Assembly (NCBI RefSeq): GCF_028287845.1
Contig: NZ_JAQBOW010000084.1
Span: 1-47,507, forward strand
Direction of reading: 5' to 3'
Length of the DNA stretch: 47,507 bases
DNA from: Mucilaginibacter sp.
GTDB lineage: Bacteria > Bacteroidota > Bacteroidia > Sphingobacteriales > Sphingobacteriaceae
Shown: in pieces, positions 27,701 through 37,015 of the stretch
How the letters are laid out: each line of letters begins with the position of its first letter
How positions within the stretch are numbered: position 1 is the first letter of the stretch
Program-made: the position numbers and the translations under genes
Notes under the pieces: model-generated
Told to the model about the DNA's origin: nothing
Databases searched by the model: none
What the model saw: the letters and a program-made list of their open reading frames with translations, nothing else

Positions 27701-27868
27701 CGCAATCGGTACCTGGCATATATAGGAAGCCAGGCGGGTTATGGCATCATACTCCTTCTCTGGCAATGTATCCAGTACATTGTATGAACTAAGCGCGTTT
27801 AAGCGCTTAGTTTCAATATCAGATGAGGAGTCTTGTTTTTTAATCACTATTGACGGTGCCCTTGTCAT
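24722..27868 (-). CDS. Cytosolic hybrid histidine kinase: GAF, four PAS, HisKA, HATPase, receiver
   Basis: This 1048-residue sensor has no membrane segment. A GAF domain covers about residues 25-175 ([20 protein letters not shown]). PAS domains lie near 183-295, 300-415, 420-540 and 545-660. The last three are close copies of one another, each with an ITGYxxxxxKGK core (for example [15 protein letters not shown]). The HisKA domain has the phospho-acceptor His691 in [15 protein letters not shown]. The ATPase domain has [20 protein letters not shown] and [10 protein letters not shown]. The C-terminal receiver spans about 929-1048 with phospho-Asp977 in [13 protein letters not shown] and Lys1031 in ILKPF. 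No HPt or output domain is present, so it needs a separate partner, not seen here. Its start overlaps the last 29 bases of glyA. Confidence 0.93.
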   Translation of the reverse strand: MTRAPSIVIKKQDSSSDIETKRLNALSSYNVLDTLPEKEYDAITRLASYICQVPIALISLIDNDRQWFKSKIGLDINQTSRADAFCNYTILNDEILEINNAAEDNAFKYNPFVKGDTRIRFYAGAPLIDPDGHRLGSLCVIDVVPRKLTEEQRDALRTLADEVMSHFLLRKQKSELEESLNAHKEFFNLFDTSPQIHFIANKDSNIELINNSVSKILGYDPKQAIGHSLWDFVVGNNREQFVPLIEKAIATGQSFELETQTISRDGDVKWIGWCGIYKSEKWYASGRDITYQKQILVELEQLSLVASKIVNGVVISDANDEVIWTNAAFDQITGYAHEDVKGKYLGHVLKGKAQSPHHLAKLEESIRKKESYQVDLLITKKGGGEIWISVMNSVLYDNEGKVYKYIRVISDITDRKNTEKDLEILSFAARKSPSGMLSRDANGVVIWMNEAMERITGYTLAEMKGKKFGTLLTGEDTDMEVFNNAVKAVQEERPYDVEILIYRKDRTPVWVAMSNSPLFDDAGAVERQVTTMVDVTERKKAEAELKLLSLVASNTTSGVVINNGDGEIEWINHAFEDITGYTLAGIKGKHLGDILQGELTDPFIVQKAREFSEKKQSFEVDLLAYRKDGQPIWLTVINSVILNKEGAVDKYIEVVIDISSKKKIELELMQAKEEALQLNKAKDVFISVLSHEIRTPLNAVIGMSHLLLEENLQESQKENLNVLKFSADNLLGLINDVLDFTKIETGNIELEKAKFDLRETVQSITGSMQYKTKEKNIYLDARIDPAVPALVIGDSARLSQILLNLVSNAVKFTDKGDITVELKVIDDNDKNVRIRFSVTDTGIGIANDKLSTIFESFKQAEADTSRKYGGTGLGLAISKSLIELHDSRINVDSEPGKGSTFWFTITFNKANSSNNINNYKVETGLSIHVLVVDDNQINRLLINKILTKWGATVDFAENGLEAVNKVENNKFDVVLMDIHMPEMGGLEATQIIRSKDEPYFKQVPIIALTASMLNSQIDEIGGAGMNDYILKPFEPKMLLEKLSRYQKQ

Positions 27869-29135
27869 TATACAACGGAAATTTCTCCGTTAGTTTATGC
27901 ACCTTTTTACGTACTTTGTCTAAAGAATGTTCATTTTCAGGATCTTTGATAACCTCGTCAATTAATTCAACAATGGCATCCATTTGTTTTTCCTTCATGC
28001 CCCGTGTGGTTACAGCGGCGGTACCTATACGGATGCCCGAAGTAATAAATGGTGATTTATCATCATACGGCACCATGTTTTTATTAATGGTGATATCCGC
28101 CTTAACCAAAGCATTCTCGGCAGCTTTGCCGGTTACATTTTTATTTCTAAGATCTATCAGCACCAAATGGTTATCTGTACCACCCGATACGATCTCATAA
28201 CCCCGGTCTGTAAACGCTTTGGCAATAGCAGCGCCGTTCTTTTTTACCTGCAGTATATATTTCATATAACTATCAGACAAAGCCTCGCCAAATGCTATTG
28301 CTTTTGCTGCTATTATATGCTCTAACGGGCCGCCTTGTGTACCCGGGAAAACGGCCATATCTAACAGGTTAGACATCATCCTGATCTCGCCTTTAGGCGT
28401 TTTAAGTCCCCATGGGTTTTCAAAATCCTTACCCATCATAATCATTCCACCACGCGGGCCACGCAAAGTTTTGTGGGTAGTAGTAGTAACTATATGGCAA
28501 TGCGGCAGCGGATCTTTTAATAAACCCCTTGCTATTAAGCCCGCCGGGTGTGATATATCAGCCAATACCAATGCGCCAACCTCGTCGGCCACTTTACGGA
28601 TGAATTCATAATCCCAATCGCGCGAATAAGCCGAAGCACCGCAGATAATCATTTTTGGTTTTTCGGCAAGGGCCACTTTTTTTAGCTGATCGTAATCAAC
28701 ATAGCCGGTATCTTTTCTAACCCCATAAAAATGCGGCTCGTACAATTTACCCGAAAAATTTACCGCCGAACCATGTGTTAAGTGGCCGCCGTGCGAAAGA
28801 TCAAATCCTAATATTTTATCGCCGGGCTGTAAACAGGCCAGCATAACCGCTGCATTGGCCTGCGCGCCAGAGTGTGGCTGCACATTTACCCATCCGGCAT
28901 TAAACAATTGTTTTGCACGCTCGATAGCGATGGTTTCAATTTCATCAACTATCTGGCAGCCACCATAATAACGTTTTCCTGGCAGGCCCTCAGCATATTT
29001 GTTGGTTGCTACAGATCCGGCAGCTTCCATAACCTGCTTGCTTACAAAGTTTTCTGACGCAATTAGCTCCAGTCCCTCTTCCTGACGCTGTTGTTCTTCA
29101 TCTAACAGCTTAAATATAAGTTTGTCTCTTTTCAT
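27840..29135 (-). CDS. glyA: Serine hydroxymethyltransferase
   Basis: GlyA converts serine and tetrahydrofolate to glycine and methylene-tetrahydrofolate, using PLP. The 431-residue length is normal. The family blocks are clear: [37 protein letters not shown] and the PLP lysine Lys222 in [15 protein letters not shown]. The C-terminal DKGTVNSD tail overlaps the start of the histidine kinase by 29 bases, which suggests translational coupling. On the - strand TAACTTAG at 29155-29162, one base off the -7 consensus, could be the promoter. Confidence 0.97.
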   Translation of the reverse strand: MKRDKLIFKLLDEEQQRQEEGLELIASENFVSKQVMEAAGSVATNKYAEGLPGKRYYGGCQIVDEIETIAIERAKQLFNAGWVNVQPHSGAQANAAVMLACLQPGDKILGFDLSHGGHLTHGSAVNFSGKLYEPHFYGVRKDTGYVDYDQLKKVALAEKPKMIICGASAYSRDWDYEFIRKVADEVGALVLADISHPAGLIARGLLKDPLPHCHIVTTTTHKTLRGPRGGMIMMGKDFENPWGLKTPKGEIRMMSNLLDMAVFPGTQGGPLEHIIAAKAIAFGEALSDSYMKYILQVKKNGAAIAKAFTDRGYEIVSGGTDNHLVLIDLRNKNVTGKAAENALVKADITINKNMVPYDDKSPFITSGIRIGTAAVTTRGMKEKQMDAIVELIDEVIKDPENEHSLDKVRKKVHKLTEKFPLYNDKGTVNSD

Positions 29136-29275
29136 GTAATAAATAAAATCGCTGCTAAGTTAAGAAAGATTGATTGATTAGTAATTAGTTGATTATAGAT
29201 TAGTTGGTTATGTGAGTAATTTGGAGTTACTAACATTGGGGAGATCCTCGAATTGAACCTTCCGATACCAGATTG
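29136..29275. other. Gap between the toxin remnant and glyA, with ACTAATC-like iterations
   Basis: This stretch carries several copies of a GATTAGT/ACTAATC-like word (around 29170-29210), similar to the dispersed repeat elsewhere in the window. A probable glyA promoter lies at its left end. Nothing else is seen. Confidence 0.4.
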
Positions 29276-29542
29276 CTATTTTGTATAATGAAATCGCAGA
29301 GAATAAACAGTAATAATGCTTTCTTCAACCTTATAAACAATGCGATGTTTCCTGATTAATGCACCTTGACCACATACCAGAAAGATTATGTTTGAGTACT
29401 TCCGGCTTACCTATACATTGAAAGGATCAGTTTGTATAGCTTGCAATAATTGCCGGATACGTTTCAGAATGATAACATTACCACTTTTCTTCCAATACAC
29501 AAGGTTTTCTAACGCTTCGGCAGTAAAGTTTATGGTTTCCAT
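29276..29542 (-). pseudogene. Decayed YoeB/Txe-family mRNA interferase toxin
   Basis: From the ATG at 29540-29542 the frame reads METINFTAEALENLVYWKKS, which is the YoeB N-terminus, but it stops after about 43 codons at a TAG following TDPFNV. Losing one base there restores IGKPEVLKHNLSGMWSRCIN, the YoeB core. A second shift, one extra A before CATCGC, restores HRIVYKVEESIITVYSLRFH and a normal stop at 29276-29278. With both corrected, the product has 88 residues, close to the usual 84-85, and would keep the HRIVY and C-terminal His-Tyr region. Two opposite frameshifts mean no full toxin can be made unless there are sequencing errors. It overlaps its antitoxin remnant by 13 bases. Confidence 0.82.
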
Positions 29543-29749
29543 ATATCATCCAGATCAAGTTTGGTTACTTCACCTTTTTTCTCTTGTTCTATTGATCTTT
29601 TCAAATGTTCGGCATTTGCAGGAGATGACAATAAATAGGTTGTATCATCTGTTTCCTCAGCTGCTTTATAGTCAACATGCAGTGCATCCAAAAATACGAA
29701 TAGCAGTTTCCTGCTCGTCAGTTGCGGGATGTATAGTTAGTGTTGTCAT
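29530..29749 (-). pseudogene. Decayed antitoxin paired with the YoeB-type toxin
   Basis: From the ATG at 29747-29749 the frame begins MTTLTIHPATDEQETAIRIF and then runs out of frame after a T-run near 29694. In the shifted frame it continues as LDALHVDYKAAEETDD, then TYLLSSPANAEHLKRSIEQE, and ends KLDLDDIWKP before TAA at 29530-29532. This is the layout of small Bacteroidota antitoxins found before Txe/YoeB genes (about 72 residues); DUF2683-type is my best guess. The span of 220 bases is not a multiple of three, which confirms a frameshift. The stop overlaps the toxin start, as in intact modules. Confidence 0.75.
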
Positions 29750-29809
29750 AATTCAAATATAACTGTTTTTATTGGGCTTGTCAATTATTGCAAATCCGAT
29801 GATATCGAA

Positions 29810-30556
29810 TCACTCCCCCTTCGCCGATATCCAAAAATTATTATACCCTAAGCCTATCTGTATATCAATCAGCTCCTGCTGCAGCATCTCCAGCACGGCA
29901 AGGAAGTTGTATACAAAATGCACCCGGTTTTCTGATTCTTTGGCGATGGCTTTAAAGTCCATCATTTTATTAATGCGCAGCAGGTCGTCAATAGCTTTTT
30001 TCTGTTTTTCGATGGTGTAAGGATATTGCGTTACGGTATGGGTAACTTCTTCACTACGATTATTATAATTGCGTATCAGGCGGCCATATACCATCATCAG
30101 CTTATACAAACTAACGTCTGATAATTCTTCGCCGGGGGTGGCAACGCGTTCGGCCTGTTCAAGGTCGTATTTAATATTACCACGTCGTTCCTGTTTAAGG
30201 CGCTCCTCCTCAAACGGGCGCACCTCTTCGCATAACTCTTTAAATTTTTTATATTCAATAAGCTTACGTATTAGTTCTTCTTTGGTATCTACTTCGTTTT
30301 CGCCGTTTTCGGCTTCGTGGCGGGGCAGCAGCATTTTGGCTTTAATGCGCATCAGCGTAGCTGCAACAAAAATAAACTCGCTGGCAAGCTCAATATTAAG
30401 GCTCACCATTTGATGTATATAATTTAAAAAATCGTCGGTAATACGGGCAATGGGTATATCGTGTATCTCCAGCTCATCCCTTTCAATAAAAAAAAGCAAT
30501 AAGTCAAACGGTCCTTCAAATTGGGGGAGTTTTATTTCAAAGCCTTCTTCTTCCAT
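29810..30556 (-). CDS. scpA: Segregation and condensation protein A
   Basis: ScpA is the kleisin subunit that bridges SMC heads in the chromosome-condensing SMC-ScpAB complex. The N-terminal helical domain is recognisable from KLPQFEGPFDLLLFFIERDE and DIPIARITDDFLNYI. The middle has a charged linker, and the C-terminal winged-helix region (FKAIAKESENRVHFVYNFLAVLEMLQQ) follows. The 248-residue length is normal. scpB and smc are not in the window. The gene is divergent from dxs, with a 22-bp palindrome between them. Confidence 0.95.
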   Translation of the reverse strand: MEEEGFEIKLPQFEGPFDLLLFFIERDELEIHDIPIARITDDFLNYIHQMVSLNIELASEFIFVAATLMRIKAKMLLPRHEAENGENEVDTKEELIRKLIEYKKFKELCEEVRPFEEERLKQERRGNIKYDLEQAERVATPGEELSDVSLYKLMMVYGRLIRNYNNRSEEVTHTVTQYPYTIEKQKKAIDDLLRINKMMDFKAIAKESENRVHFVYNFLAVLEMLQQELIDIQIGLGYNNFWISAKGE

Positions 30557-30614
30557 ATTTGCCTGTAAAAATACAGCTTATTGATTTTAAACAAATAAAA
30601 AAATGCAATATCAA

Positions 30615-30636
30615 ACAAATAATAGCTATTATTTGT
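30615..30636. promoter_or_regulatory. 22-bp perfect palindrome between scpA and dxs
   Basis: The half-site ACAAATAATAG is followed at once by its exact reverse complement CTATTATTTGT. The dyad sits 59 bases upstream of the scpA start and 58 bases upstream of the dxs start, almost exactly midway. A possible dxs -7 element, TAATTTG, lies at 30661-30667, and the right half-site holds a TTTG that could serve as its -33. This looks like an operator controlling both genes; the regulator is unknown. Confidence 0.55.
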
Positions 30637-30693
30637 CCTTATTTACCAATTAAACTTGCTTAATTTGTAGGTTAAAATATTCTTATTATATCA

Positions 30694-32622
30694 ATGCAGA
30701 TAAAGGCCGGTGACTTATTAGAAAAGATAAACTATCCATCTGATTTAAAGAAACTTAGTGAAGATCAACTGGAGCAGGTTTGCCAGGAGCTACGTCAATA
30801 CATTATTGATGTAGTATCGGTAAATGGGGGGCATTTTGCTGCAAGTTTGGGTGTGGTTGAGCTAACTGTTGCCTTACAATACATATTAAATACGCCTTAT
30901 GACCAATTAGTTTGGGATGTAGGACACCAGGCATACGGCCATAAAATACTTACCGGCCGCCGTGAGGCCTTCCATACCAATCGGGTATATGGCGGCATCA
31001 GTGGTTTTCCAAAACGCTCAGAGAGCGAGTATGATACTTTTGGCGTTGGGCACTCTTCTACCTCTATATCGGTAGCATTAGGCATGGCGGTAGCGTCGCA
31101 ATATAAAGGCGAAACCGACAGGCAGCACGTAGCCGTTATTGGCGATGGCGCCATGACCGCCGGTATAGCTTTTGAGGCTTTGAACCATGCCGGTATAGAA
31201 AATTCTAACCTGCTGGTTATCCTTAACGACAATAACATGTCTATTGATCCTAACGTGGGCGCGTTAAAGGATTACTTAACTTCTATTACTACTTCTAAGC
31301 CATATAACCGTTTCAGGGATGATATTGCCAACGTACTGGCTAAAATATCGTCAATAGGCCCAGACGCTTATAACATGGCGCAAAAGATAGAGAAAAGTAT
31401 TAAAGGCACTTTACTTAAACGCAGCAACTTCTTCGAGGCGCTTAAATTTAGATATTTTGGCCCGATAGACGGGCACGATGTAAAAAACATGGTTAAAGTA
31501 CTGCGCGATCTGCGTGATATACCCGGGCCTAAAATTTTACATTGCATCACTACTAAAGGCAAAGGCTACGCTTTGGCCGAAAAGGACCAGACCAAATGGC
31601 ACGCACCGGGTTTATTTGATAAGATAACCGGCGAGATTAAAAAGACTAAACACGAAAAACCACAGCCTCCAAAATATCAGGATGTGTTTGGCCATAGTAT
31701 TATTGAACTGGCAGAAAAGAACCCTAAAATAATGGGTATTACGCCTGCCATGCCGTCGGGCTGCTCACTTAACCTGATGATGAAGGCCATGCCTAACCGG
31801 GCTTTTGATGTGGGTATTGCCGAGCAGCATGCCGTTACATTTTCGGCAGGCTTATCTACACAAGGATTGATACCTTTTTGCAACATCTATTCAAGCTTTA
31901 TGCAACGGGCGTATGACCAGGTGATACATGATGTGGCCATACAAAAATTAAACGTGGTGTTTTGCCTTGACCGTGCCGGTATTGCCGGGGCCGACGGACC
32001 AACGCACCATGGCGCTTACGATCTGGCTTTTATGCGCTGCATACCCAATATGACGGTATCGGCACCTATGAACGAGGAAGAGCTGCGTAACCTGATGTTT
32101 ACCGCACAGCAGGATGATATGGGACCCTTTGTTATACGTTACCCGCGTGGCAATGGTGTTATGGTTGACTGGCAGCGTCCTTTTAAAGCTATACCTGTGG
32201 GTAAGGGCCGTAAAATATGCGATGGTGAAGATGCAGCTATATTAACAATTGGCCATATTGGCAATGAAGCGGTAAATGCTATTGCCGAGTTAAATACCGA
32301 GGGCTATTATCCTGCACATTATGATATTCGGTTTGTAAAACCTTTGGATGAAGCTTTGTTACATGAGGTATTTAAAAAATTCAACAAAGTAATTACGGTT
32401 GAAGACGGTTGTATAGAAGGCGGAATGGGCAGTGCTATTCTTGAATTTATGGCCGATAATAACTATAAGGCCCAGGTAATACGTTTAGGCATACCAGATC
32501 GTATTGTTGAACATGGAGAACAGCCTGAGCTTTGGGCCGAATGTGGTTATGATGCGAAAAGCATTGTTACCCAGGTGAAAAACATAGTTGTAAAACGCAA
32601 TACTCATACAATTGCTTCATAA
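30694..32622 (+). CDS. dxs: 1-deoxy-D-xylulose-5-phosphate synthase
   Basis: DXS joins pyruvate and glyceraldehyde-3-phosphate using thiamine diphosphate, the first step of the MEP isoprenoid pathway. The 642 residues include [17 protein letters not shown] with His78, the ThDP/Mg motif [13 protein letters not shown] (Asp151) with [13 protein letters not shown], the catalytic Glu in [15 protein letters not shown], and [19 protein letters not shown] of the transketolase pyrimidine domain. A C-terminal transketolase domain completes it. The gene is the only + strand gene in this part of the window and ends in dispersed repeats. Confidence 0.97.
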   Translation: MQIKAGDLLEKINYPSDLKKLSEDQLEQVCQELRQYIIDVVSVNGGHFAASLGVVELTVALQYILNTPYDQLVWDVGHQAYGHKILTGRREAFHTNRVYGGISGFPKRSESEYDTFGVGHSSTSISVALGMAVASQYKGETDRQHVAVIGDGAMTAGIAFEALNHAGIENSNLLVILNDNNMSIDPNVGALKDYLTSITTSKPYNRFRDDIANVLAKISSIGPDAYNMAQKIEKSIKGTLLKRSNFFEALKFRYFGPIDGHDVKNMVKVLRDLRDIPGPKILHCITTKGKGYALAEKDQTKWHAPGLFDKITGEIKKTKHEKPQPPKYQDVFGHSIIELAEKNPKIMGITPAMPSGCSLNLMMKAMPNRAFDVGIAEQHAVTFSAGLSTQGLIPFCNIYSSFMQRAYDQVIHDVAIQKLNVVFCLDRAGIAGADGPTHHGAYDLAFMRCIPNMTVSAPMNEEELRNLMFTAQQDDMGPFVIRYPRGNGVMVDWQRPFKAIPVGKGRKICDGEDAAILTIGHIGNEAVNAIAELNTEGYYPAHYDIRFVKPLDEALLHEVFKKFNKVITVEDGCIEGGMGSAILEFMADNNYKAQVIRLGIPDRIVEHGEQPELWAECGYDAKSIVTQVKNIVVKRNTHTIAS

Positions 32623-32720
32623 AGATTAAAGATTAGGCCTGGCAGGAAAGGTTAGTTAATTAAAGATTAAAGATTAGGTCTATCATCTGTAAATTGACAA
32701 CCTGCTTAATCTTTAATCTC
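32621..32720. repeat. AAAGATTAAAGATTAGG repeats, two direct and one inverted copy, between dxs and the Wzi-like gene
   Basis: AAAGATTAAAGATTAGGCCT (32621-32640) is repeated as AAAGATTAAAGATTAGGTCT (32662-32681), and an inverted copy, TTAATCTTTAATCTC, lies at 32706-32720. The direct copies can each pair with the inverted one, giving alternative hairpins between two convergent genes. The first copy overlaps the dxs stop codon. It may act as a bidirectional terminator, but the same word also occurs at 9577 and 24648. Confidence 0.6.
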
Positions 32721-32725
32721 TACCC

Positions 32726-34342
32726 TTAATGCTTTAAGTAACTGGCCAGATCTGTATACATGGTGCGGAACGAGCTGCGCAGGCCAACTGTTATCATGGT
32801 TGTTTTATCTGTATAGTCGACATTTTTTTCCAACCTGTATATCCCACCTATCTCAATTCTTAAATTATATTTAGGGTTAAGCATGTAAGCTACTTTCCCT
32901 TCAAAATAGGTCATGTGAGTGGTTAAGCCCTGGCCTATATAATTACCGTACAAATGTACGGGGTCAGTATAAACTTTAAATATATCCTTACCGTAATTTA
33001 GCCCGTTCTCATCCAAACCATAAAGACTATAATTAATCTCTCCACTAAAATCAAACCGTTTATAAGTGTAGTTTAATAAACTTACCAGTTCCTTAAAATT
33101 GGCCCCGTACGGATGAGCAAGTGGTTCGCCCTCTTCACTATAATTTTTTATTGATTCCGTTTCAGAATAGGTATACGGCAATGCTCCGTTATATTCAGCC
33201 AAATAATTTAATGCCCTTATATTAAATAAATTGGCGCCTTTTAAACCTATTTGCCAGGCATATTTGTTTTTTATACTGCCTTTACCAGAGAAAAAATCCT
33301 GTGCCCTAAATTCATCTAAGTAAAACTGCCCATACGCGGTAATACCATCTGTTAATTTATATTTACCGTTAAACCCAATCATGGCATTGTCCGGCGATCC
33401 AATGGATGCTTCTACGGGCCTTAAAAATATTACCGGGTTAGCATAGTTAAAATCAAATCCTCTTTTGTTACCTAAACTATCAACATCGGCCCAAATTATG
33501 GCATCAAAAAATCCTATCGATAACCGGTTATTTACGTTCCAATCTAAATAATGAAACACTCCCCATTTTTTCTTGTAGCCATTAGTATAAGAAAGTTGTT
33601 TGGAGGCCGGATCTGTCATATAAGCCCACATTACCATATACTTTACATTACCAATATTGGCTGTAAGCTTTAAAAACGGATAAGCTGATGCATAATCTGA
33701 TAATAGCACTGAACGATAGCCATCACCAATAAACGTTTTGTCATGTCCTGCTGTGATATTTAAATATTTTACCGGGGTATAAGATACTATGGCCGATACA
33801 TCCGACCAGTCCTTCGTGGGTTTACCGTAACTACGATCATAAGCCTGACCAGGCACCATCCCAACCTGGTTAATATAAGTATCCAAATATTCGGGGAAAA
33901 CAGCCTGGTTCTCAAACCCGCTCGAGTAGAAATAAAAATTTTTCCCTATTGTACCACTTAATTGGTAGCCTCTTGTATTTAACCATGTAGTTTTTTTTCC
34001 TGAAAAATCTCTTCCAATTGTTAAATCGGGTAAATAATCAGCAAAAAAAGTGTACTCTTTAGTTTTTACATCAATCAAATGCTCATTAAATATTTTACGG
34101 TACACCCAGCTATGGTGCCCAATCGTGTCAGTACCATAATTCATTAATGAATCATACCGGCTTTGCAACGTGCTATCAATAATATATGATTTTAACGAGG
34201 TATGTATCCGGGTTTTTGTTGAATAAAGCTCGTCGTTAAATTTTTGGTAAAACTGGTAAGAATAAGGCATATACTGAGCCTGTGCTGTAGCAACTTTAGC
34301 AAATAGTAAAAGCAGTATTAAACTGCTTAATATTTTTTTCAT
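32726..34342 (-). CDS. Wzi/RemB-like outer-membrane beta-barrel protein
   Basis: The 538-residue protein has a signal peptide ([21 protein letters not shown]) followed by a long series of amphipathic beta strands rich in Tyr and Asn (ITAGHDKTFIGDGYRSVLLS, NIGNVKYMVMWAYM). It ends in GLRSSFRTMYTDLASYLKH rather than a terminal Phe. The layout and the GHDKTFIGDGYRS block match the capsule-assembly Wzi family, which in Bacteroidota includes the motility protein RemB. A role in anchoring or exporting surface polysaccharide fits its neighbour gmd, 25 bases upstream. Which branch it belongs to cannot be decided by eye. Confidence 0.72.
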   Translation of the reverse strand: MKKILSSLILLLLFAKVATAQAQYMPYSYQFYQKFNDELYSTKTRIHTSLKSYIIDSTLQSRYDSLMNYGTDTIGHHSWVYRKIFNEHLIDVKTKEYTFFADYLPDLTIGRDFSGKKTTWLNTRGYQLSGTIGKNFYFYSSGFENQAVFPEYLDTYINQVGMVPGQAYDRSYGKPTKDWSDVSAIVSYTPVKYLNITAGHDKTFIGDGYRSVLLSDYASAYPFLKLTANIGNVKYMVMWAYMTDPASKQLSYTNGYKKKWGVFHYLDWNVNNRLSIGFFDAIIWADVDSLGNKRGFDFNYANPVIFLRPVEASIGSPDNAMIGFNGKYKLTDGITAYGQFYLDEFRAQDFFSGKGSIKNKYAWQIGLKGANLFNIRALNYLAEYNGALPYTYSETESIKNYSEEGEPLAHPYGANFKELVSLLNYTYKRFDFSGEINYSLYGLDENGLNYGKDIFKVYTDPVHLYGNYIGQGLTTHMTYFEGKVAYMLNPKYNLRIEIGGIYRLEKNVDYTDKTTMITVGLRSSFRTMYTDLASYLKH

Positions 34343-34367
34343 GCGGTAGTTTTAGTAATTGTATACG

Positions 34368-35504
34368 CTATTCGAAATAATTAAGAGTTTTAAAACCACC
34401 TTTTTTCAAATAATCATCTTTTTTCACCAGGTGCAGGTCAGACTCCATCATATCTTTAACAAGCGCTTGCAAATCATATTTAGGTTTCCATCCTAATTGT
34501 GTTTGTGCTTTTGTAGGGTCGCCTATCAGCAGGTCCACTTCTGTTGGCCTAAAATATTTTGAATCTACCTTAACTACAGTTTGTCCTGGTTTAAGGTTTT
34601 CGGTATTTAAACATAATTCCTCAGCCTTTTGCTTATCATAATCTATAATTACGCCGCGCTCATGCTCGTCTTTGCCACTAAACTCAATTTCAATACCCAA
34701 CTCGTTAAATGCCATTTTTATAAAGTCTCTTACGGTTGTAGTTACACCGGTAGCAATAACGTAATCTTCTGCAGTATCTTGTTGCAGCATCAGCCACATC
34801 GCTTCAATATAATCTTTGGCGTGGCCCCAGTCGCGCCGAGCGGATAAATTACCTACATACAGGCAATTTTGCAGCCCTAAAGCAATTTTAGATGCCGCCC
34901 TGGTAATTTTACGCGTTACAAAAGTTTCCCCCCGTATAGGGCTCTCATGGTTAAACAATATACCATTACAGGCGTACATACCATATGCTTCACGATAGTT
35001 AACTATTATCCAATAACCATAAAGTTTAGCAACGGCGTATGGCGAGCGTGGATAAAAAGGTGTTGTTTCGCTTTGTGGCACAGCTTGCACCAAACCATAT
35101 AACTCAGATGTTGATGCCTGATAAACGCGTGTCTTTTTGGTTAAGCCCAATAACCTTACCGCTTCCAATATACGTAATGTGCCTATACCATCGGCATTAG
35201 CGGTATATTCAGGCGTTTCAAAGCTTACCTGAACATGAGACATGGCTCCTAAATTGTAAATTTCATCCGGTTGGATCTCTTGTACAAGCCGTATTAAATT
35301 AGTGGAGTCTGTTAAATCGCCATAATGCAGTTTAAATTTAACGTTAGGCTCATGCGGGTCATGGTAAAGATGATCAATACGATCTGTATTAAATAATGAG
35401 GATCTTCTTTTAACCCCATGTACCTCATAACCCTTTTTTAATAAAAACTCGGCAAGATATGCGCCATCCTGCCCTGTAATGCCTGTTATTAAAGCTACCT
35501 TCAT
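34368..35504 (-). CDS. gmd: GDP-mannose 4,6-dehydratase
   Basis: Gmd turns GDP-mannose into GDP-4-keto-6-deoxymannose, the precursor of GDP-fucose, GDP-rhamnose and related surface sugars. The short-chain dehydrogenase fold shows the NADP-binding [13 protein letters not shown] at residues 8-20, STSELYG, the catalytic YxxxK in [13 protein letters not shown], and the family-specific [16 protein letters not shown]. At 378 residues it is full length. The usual partner fcl/wcaG is not adjacent; instead the next gene is the Wzi-like barrel, so both probably serve surface polysaccharide. Confidence 0.97.
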   Translation of the reverse strand: MKVALITGITGQDGAYLAEFLLKKGYEVHGVKRRSSLFNTDRIDHLYHDPHEPNVKFKLHYGDLTDSTNLIRLVQEIQPDEIYNLGAMSHVQVSFETPEYTANADGIGTLRILEAVRLLGLTKKTRVYQASTSELYGLVQAVPQSETTPFYPRSPYAVAKLYGYWIIVNYREAYGMYACNGILFNHESPIRGETFVTRKITRAASKIALGLQNCLYVGNLSARRDWGHAKDYIEAMWLMLQQDTAEDYVIATGVTTTVRDFIKMAFNELGIEIEFSGKDEHERGVIIDYDKQKAEELCLNTENLKPGQTVVKVDSKYFRPTEVDLLIGDPTKAQTQLGWKPKYDLQALVKDMMESDLHLVKKDDYLKKGGFKTLNYFE

Positions 35505-35619
35505 TTAATATTTACTATGTAATTTTTTAAGCTGCAATAATATCCAATTTAATTGAAAAACTATCTAATTGGTTAGGATAAATATTATACGGAAAGTTGA
35601 ATAAAAAGATCAGAATGAC

Positions 35620-36183
35620 TTATATTCCCGCTACTGTATCTTCCAGTTCTTTATACCATTCTTCGCCATATTTTCTTATCAGCGGGGCCTTCAAAAATTC
35701 GTGCACGTGTACTTTAAGCTCATCACCAAAACTGCATGCGGGGCTGCAAATGCTCCAACGGTCATAATTCAACACATCAAACTCAGGGTATTTTGTTATC
35801 CGGATAGGATATAAGTGACAGGAGATAGGTTTTTTCCAGTTTACGGCGCCTTCTTCATAAGCTTTTTCGATAGCGCATTTGGTTATGCCGCCCTCCCATA
35901 TTACATAGGCGCATTCTTTGTTAACATCAACGCAGGGAGTGGTGTAGTCGCCTTCAAAATCGGTTACATAAGTTCCAACTTTTTCTATGGTTGCTATGCC
36001 TTTGGCAGTCATGTATGGCTTTACTTTGGGATATATCTCGTCCAGTATATGCAGTTCATCCGTATTTAACGGCGCGCCCGAATCGCCCTCTAAACAACAG
36101 GCGCCTTTGCATTTATTTAAATTACATACAAAATTTTCTTTTACTACATCTTCATGTACTAAAACGCTGCCAACTTCTATCAT
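35620..36183 (-). CDS. DUF3109 family cysteine-rich protein
   Basis: The protein has 187 residues with eleven or so cysteines in conserved blocks: FVCNLNKCKGACCLEGDSGA (Cys20, 25, 29, 30), PCVDVNKECAYV, TKCAIEKAYEEG, ISCHLYPIRI and WSICSPACSFG. The spacing resembles YkgJ-type metal or iron-sulfur binding proteins and fits family DUF3109; the function is unknown. There is no signal peptide, so it should be cytosolic. It starts five bases after the DUF3108 gene, so the two are surely cotranscribed. The 115 bases between it and gmd are AT-rich and show no hairpin. Confidence 0.85.
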   Translation of the reverse strand: MIEVGSVLVHEDVVKENFVCNLNKCKGACCLEGDSGAPLNTDELHILDEIYPKVKPYMTAKGIATIEKVGTYVTDFEGDYTTPCVDVNKECAYVIWEGGITKCAIEKAYEEGAVNWKKPISCHLYPIRITKYPEFDVLNYDRWSICSPACSFGDELKVHVHEFLKAPLIRKYGEEWYKELEDTVAGI

Positions 36184-36188
36184 TTATT

Positions 36189-36965
36189 TTATTTATTTAT
36201 CGGATTAAGTGGGTATTTAAGCCCTTTAGCATTTGTCAGATCCATTGTTACGCTACCTACAATTAGGCCTACATTGGCTTTTATAGGTATACGGTTATTA
36301 TCATCAGTTATCCACAAGTATAGCTTGCTGTTTTGTTTAAAAATACGGCCCGGTATAATTGTCGGGTTAAATTTAAGACAATTAAATTTACCTAATGAAC
36401 AGCTCACTGCTTCTTTGCCTATATAGGTAATATTGAGGGTATAAATACCGTCGTCCAGAAAATAAGGCAAATCAAACTTATCCCCTACTTTGATCTTTGA
36501 AATATCTATATTTCTTGCAAAATAATACGCGGATACAAAATCAAACACCCGCCCTTTAAATTGAAAACCACCTTTGCCGGCAGTTATTTTACCATTTTCA
36601 TGATCAAAACTTACCTTGTCGGTATGTTTCCAGCTCCCTTCGCGCCTGTTTTCCTGGTAAAGGTAGGGCAATAACGTTTTATGATCTACCCAGGTTTCAT
36701 AGCGGTTACGTACTTTATAAAAAACATCAAATGTGCCTGCGGTTTTGCCATCGGCAATAATATGAAAAGTAGGGTGCCCGTTAATCTTCTCGCCATCCTC
36801 AATACGTAAATTTGCCTCGGCTCCCGTAAAAATCCCATATTTTAAACGGTAGCTTAGCTGTTCGCCAGCCTTAAAAACCGGTTCATGAATGCTCTTGAGT
36901 TCCTGGCTAAAAACGGCCGTAAAGCAGTTTGTAATAAGTATGATAGTAAAAAGACTCTTCTTCAT
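36189..36965 (-). CDS. DUF3108 family periplasmic protein
   Basis: A signal peptide (MKKSLFTIILITNCFTAVFSQ) precedes a 237-residue beta-rich domain with family markers FKAGEQLSYRLKYGIFTGAEA near the start, YRNRYETWVDHKTLLPYLY-like strands, and LYLWITDDNNRIPIKANVGL near the end. This matches DUF3108. The function is not known; the protein probably works in the periplasm or at the outer membrane. A cysteine in the signal (TNCF) is not a good lipobox. It is followed five bases later by the DUF3109 gene. Confidence 0.84.
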   Translation of the reverse strand: MKKSLFTIILITNCFTAVFSQELKSIHEPVFKAGEQLSYRLKYGIFTGAEANLRIEDGEKINGHPTFHIIADGKTAGTFDVFYKVRNRYETWVDHKTLLPYLYQENRREGSWKHTDKVSFDHENGKITAGKGGFQFKGRVFDFVSAYYFARNIDISKIKVGDKFDLPYFLDDGIYTLNITYIGKEAVSCSLGKFNCLKFNPTIIPGRIFKQNSKLYLWITDDNNRIPIKANVGLIVGSVTMDLTNAKGLKYPLNPINK

Positions 36966-37015
36966 TTATAACTTATTAGCCCTGTCTATTCTCCGGTAAG
37001 GGAGGGTTAGGTGGC

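Noticed and set aside
29388..29762. 124-codon open frame on the + strand in the glyA-scpA gap
   Set aside because: It is antisense to the toxin-antitoxin remnant, whose family blocks are clear on the - strand; the + strand product resembles nothing.
32621..32720. Possible insertion sequence ends
   Set aside because: Only 100 bases lie between the outer repeats, with no transposase and no target duplication; a terminator-like repeat fits better.
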